From Bacillota bacterium (GTDB taxonomy: Bacteria > Bacillota > Clostridia > Acetivibrionales > Acetivibrionaceae), in assembly GCA_023421115.1 (NCBI GenBank), contig JAEZUI010000061.1, forward strand, positions 1 to 64,000: DNA of 64,000 nucleotides, given 5' to 3'. A program made the translations under genes and the position numbers. Below, in pieces: positions 62,930 through 64,000 of this stretch (position 1 is the first letter of the stretch; each line of letters begins with the position of its first letter). The notes under the pieces were generated by a model. The model searched no databases, was not told the origin of the DNA, and saw only the letters and a program-made list of their open reading frames with translations.

Positions 62930-64000
62930 ATGAAAAAAATAGCCTCATTTATGATTTGTTTTGTACTTTGCTTATCTATGTTTACGTTTATTACACCGGC
63001 CTCATCAAATCAAATTAGCGTGAAATATCAAACATATGATATGCCGGTATTTTTGGTCATGCTGTTGACTGTGTTTATGCAAATTTATCACAAGGAAATA
63101 TTACATACAAGGTTCATGTAAAAGGTGAAGGTTGGTCGTCGGAGGTTACTAATAGAAGCGATTATGCCGGAACCATAGGTAAGCCGATTGATGGCTTAAT
63201 GATAAAAGCCGATACAGGAAGAACAGTAAAATATAGAGTGCATATAATGGGTGGACAATGGTTGCCCTATGTAACTGGATATAATCAATCTGATGCTTCA
63301 AATGGTTATGCTGGTTCATTTGGAAAACAATTGACGCTATACAAATTTATGTAGAAGATCTGCCAACACCAGCACAACAACCAGGAGTTATAGCAGATGG
63401 CACATATTACATATCACCTAAATGTGCTCCTAACAGTGTATTAGATGTAGTGAATGGAAGCAGCACAGGAGCTATTCAATTATATACAAAGGCTGATGTA
63501 CCTGCTCAAATATTTACAGTGAAACATCTTGGAAATAACTATTATACTATTACCTGCTGTACCGGAAAAGTACTTGACGGAGGTGGTGTGTATAATGCGC
63601 AGGGTACAAAGATTATTCAGTATGCCTCAAATGGCGCAAATGCACAAAAGTGGCTTATAAAGGCTTCCGGTGATGGTGATTATTTCAATATATGCTTCGG
63701 TGTAAATAATTCACTATGTATGGACGTAATTAATGGTACTTCAGCTAATCAAACCAGAATACAGCTTTACAAAAATGTCAATGTAAATGCACAAAAGTGG
63801 AGATTCATACCTGTTGCTGAATCAGCCATGTTTCCTGTAACTTCCATGTTGAATGTAACAACAATAGCCTATGAATATGGCCTAGGGGGTGCACAACACA
63901 GTGGTAAAAACGCAATGGATTGTACTGCAGCCATCAAAACTGAGTATGCAGTCGCTCCTTTCACTGGTACGATTGTTAATGTGAAAGATGCATATGATTG
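62930..64000 (+). pseudogene. Frameshifted secreted protein: ChW-like, ricin-type lectin, M23-like peptidase
   Basis: The start ATG has AAGGGG and a good promoter. A signal peptide (KKIASFMICFVLCLSMFTFI) is followed by a frameshift near 63040. The next frame gives ChW-like repeats (VKGEGWSSEV...YAGTIGKPIDGLMIK; HIMGGQWLPYVTGY...YAGSFGKQL). A second frameshift lies near 63334. After that come a ricin-B-type lectin domain (DGTYYISPKCAPNSVLDVVN; QKWLIK; NAQKWRF) and the start of an M23-like peptidase (GGAQHSGKNAMDC...VAPFTGTIV) running off the window. Each break fits a one-base loss. The gene looks recently inactivated, unless these are assembly errors. Confidence 0.75.

Overview
The window is AT-rich (roughly one third G+C) and looks like the chromosome of an anaerobic, spore-forming, cellulosome-producing clostridium, probably in the Acetivibrio/Ruminiclostridium part of the group. 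The evidence is a secreted pectinase with a two-repeat type I dockerin, CotF-like spore coat genes, a trimeric NADH-linked [FeFe] hydrogenase next to an iron alcohol dehydrogenase, a hybrid cluster protein, a T-box leader and many chemoreceptors. No rRNA, tRNA, CRISPR array or complete insertion sequence was recognised. The genus is an inference.

1-16 kb: a minus-strand biosynthetic operon. A fatty acyl-AMP ligase/ACP/thioester reductase protein is followed by a giant NRPS that leaves the window at base 1. The NRPS opens with a degenerate adenylation domain and a methyltransferase, then runs A-PCP-C-A(Thr-like)-PCP-C-A. The operon promoter carries a 19-bp inverted repeat between its -35 and -10. 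Upstream lie a CPBP membrane protease, a nitroreductase, a WYL-regulator remnant and a double-flavodoxin protein.

17-31.8 kb: two small membrane proteins (DUF4234, DUF2752); a TIM-barrel/acyl-CoA synthetase fusion preceded by a promoter and a full T-box; a PAS-PAS-GGDEF-EAL protein; a chemoreceptor with a sugar-binding domain fused after its cytoplasmic signalling domain; an iron alcohol dehydrogenase; and hydCBA.

32-47 kb: superoxide dismutase, a chemoreceptor plus orphan binding lipoprotein, an exported rhodanese, two spore-coat genes, a membrane-anchored PstS-like protein, RecD2, the dockerin/PL9/CE8 pectinase, and a TIM-barrel plus FMN-enzyme pair.

47-52.3 kb: a probable redox or nitrosative-stress island. 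It holds a cupin-hcp operon behind a 34-bp perfect palindrome, a split permease whose second half carries a ferredoxin domain, and a divergent Crp/Fnr regulator with an 18-bp palindrome centred at -41.5 of the permease promoter.

52.3-64 kb: an AraC regulator, a nucleotidyltransferase plus UvrA-like ABC protein, a 252-bp multi-hairpin element, FetAB-like export genes, a helically phased cluster of DnaA-box-like sites, a small membrane protein whose 3' end contains (AT)9, a lipoprotein, and a run of decaying extracellular-protein genes (an unidentified one, an M4 peptidase, and a ChW-like/ricin/M23-like protein with two frameshifts).

Two dispersed repeat families cross the window: a MITE-like family (seven copies, both orientations) and a structured element (one full copy, one partial).
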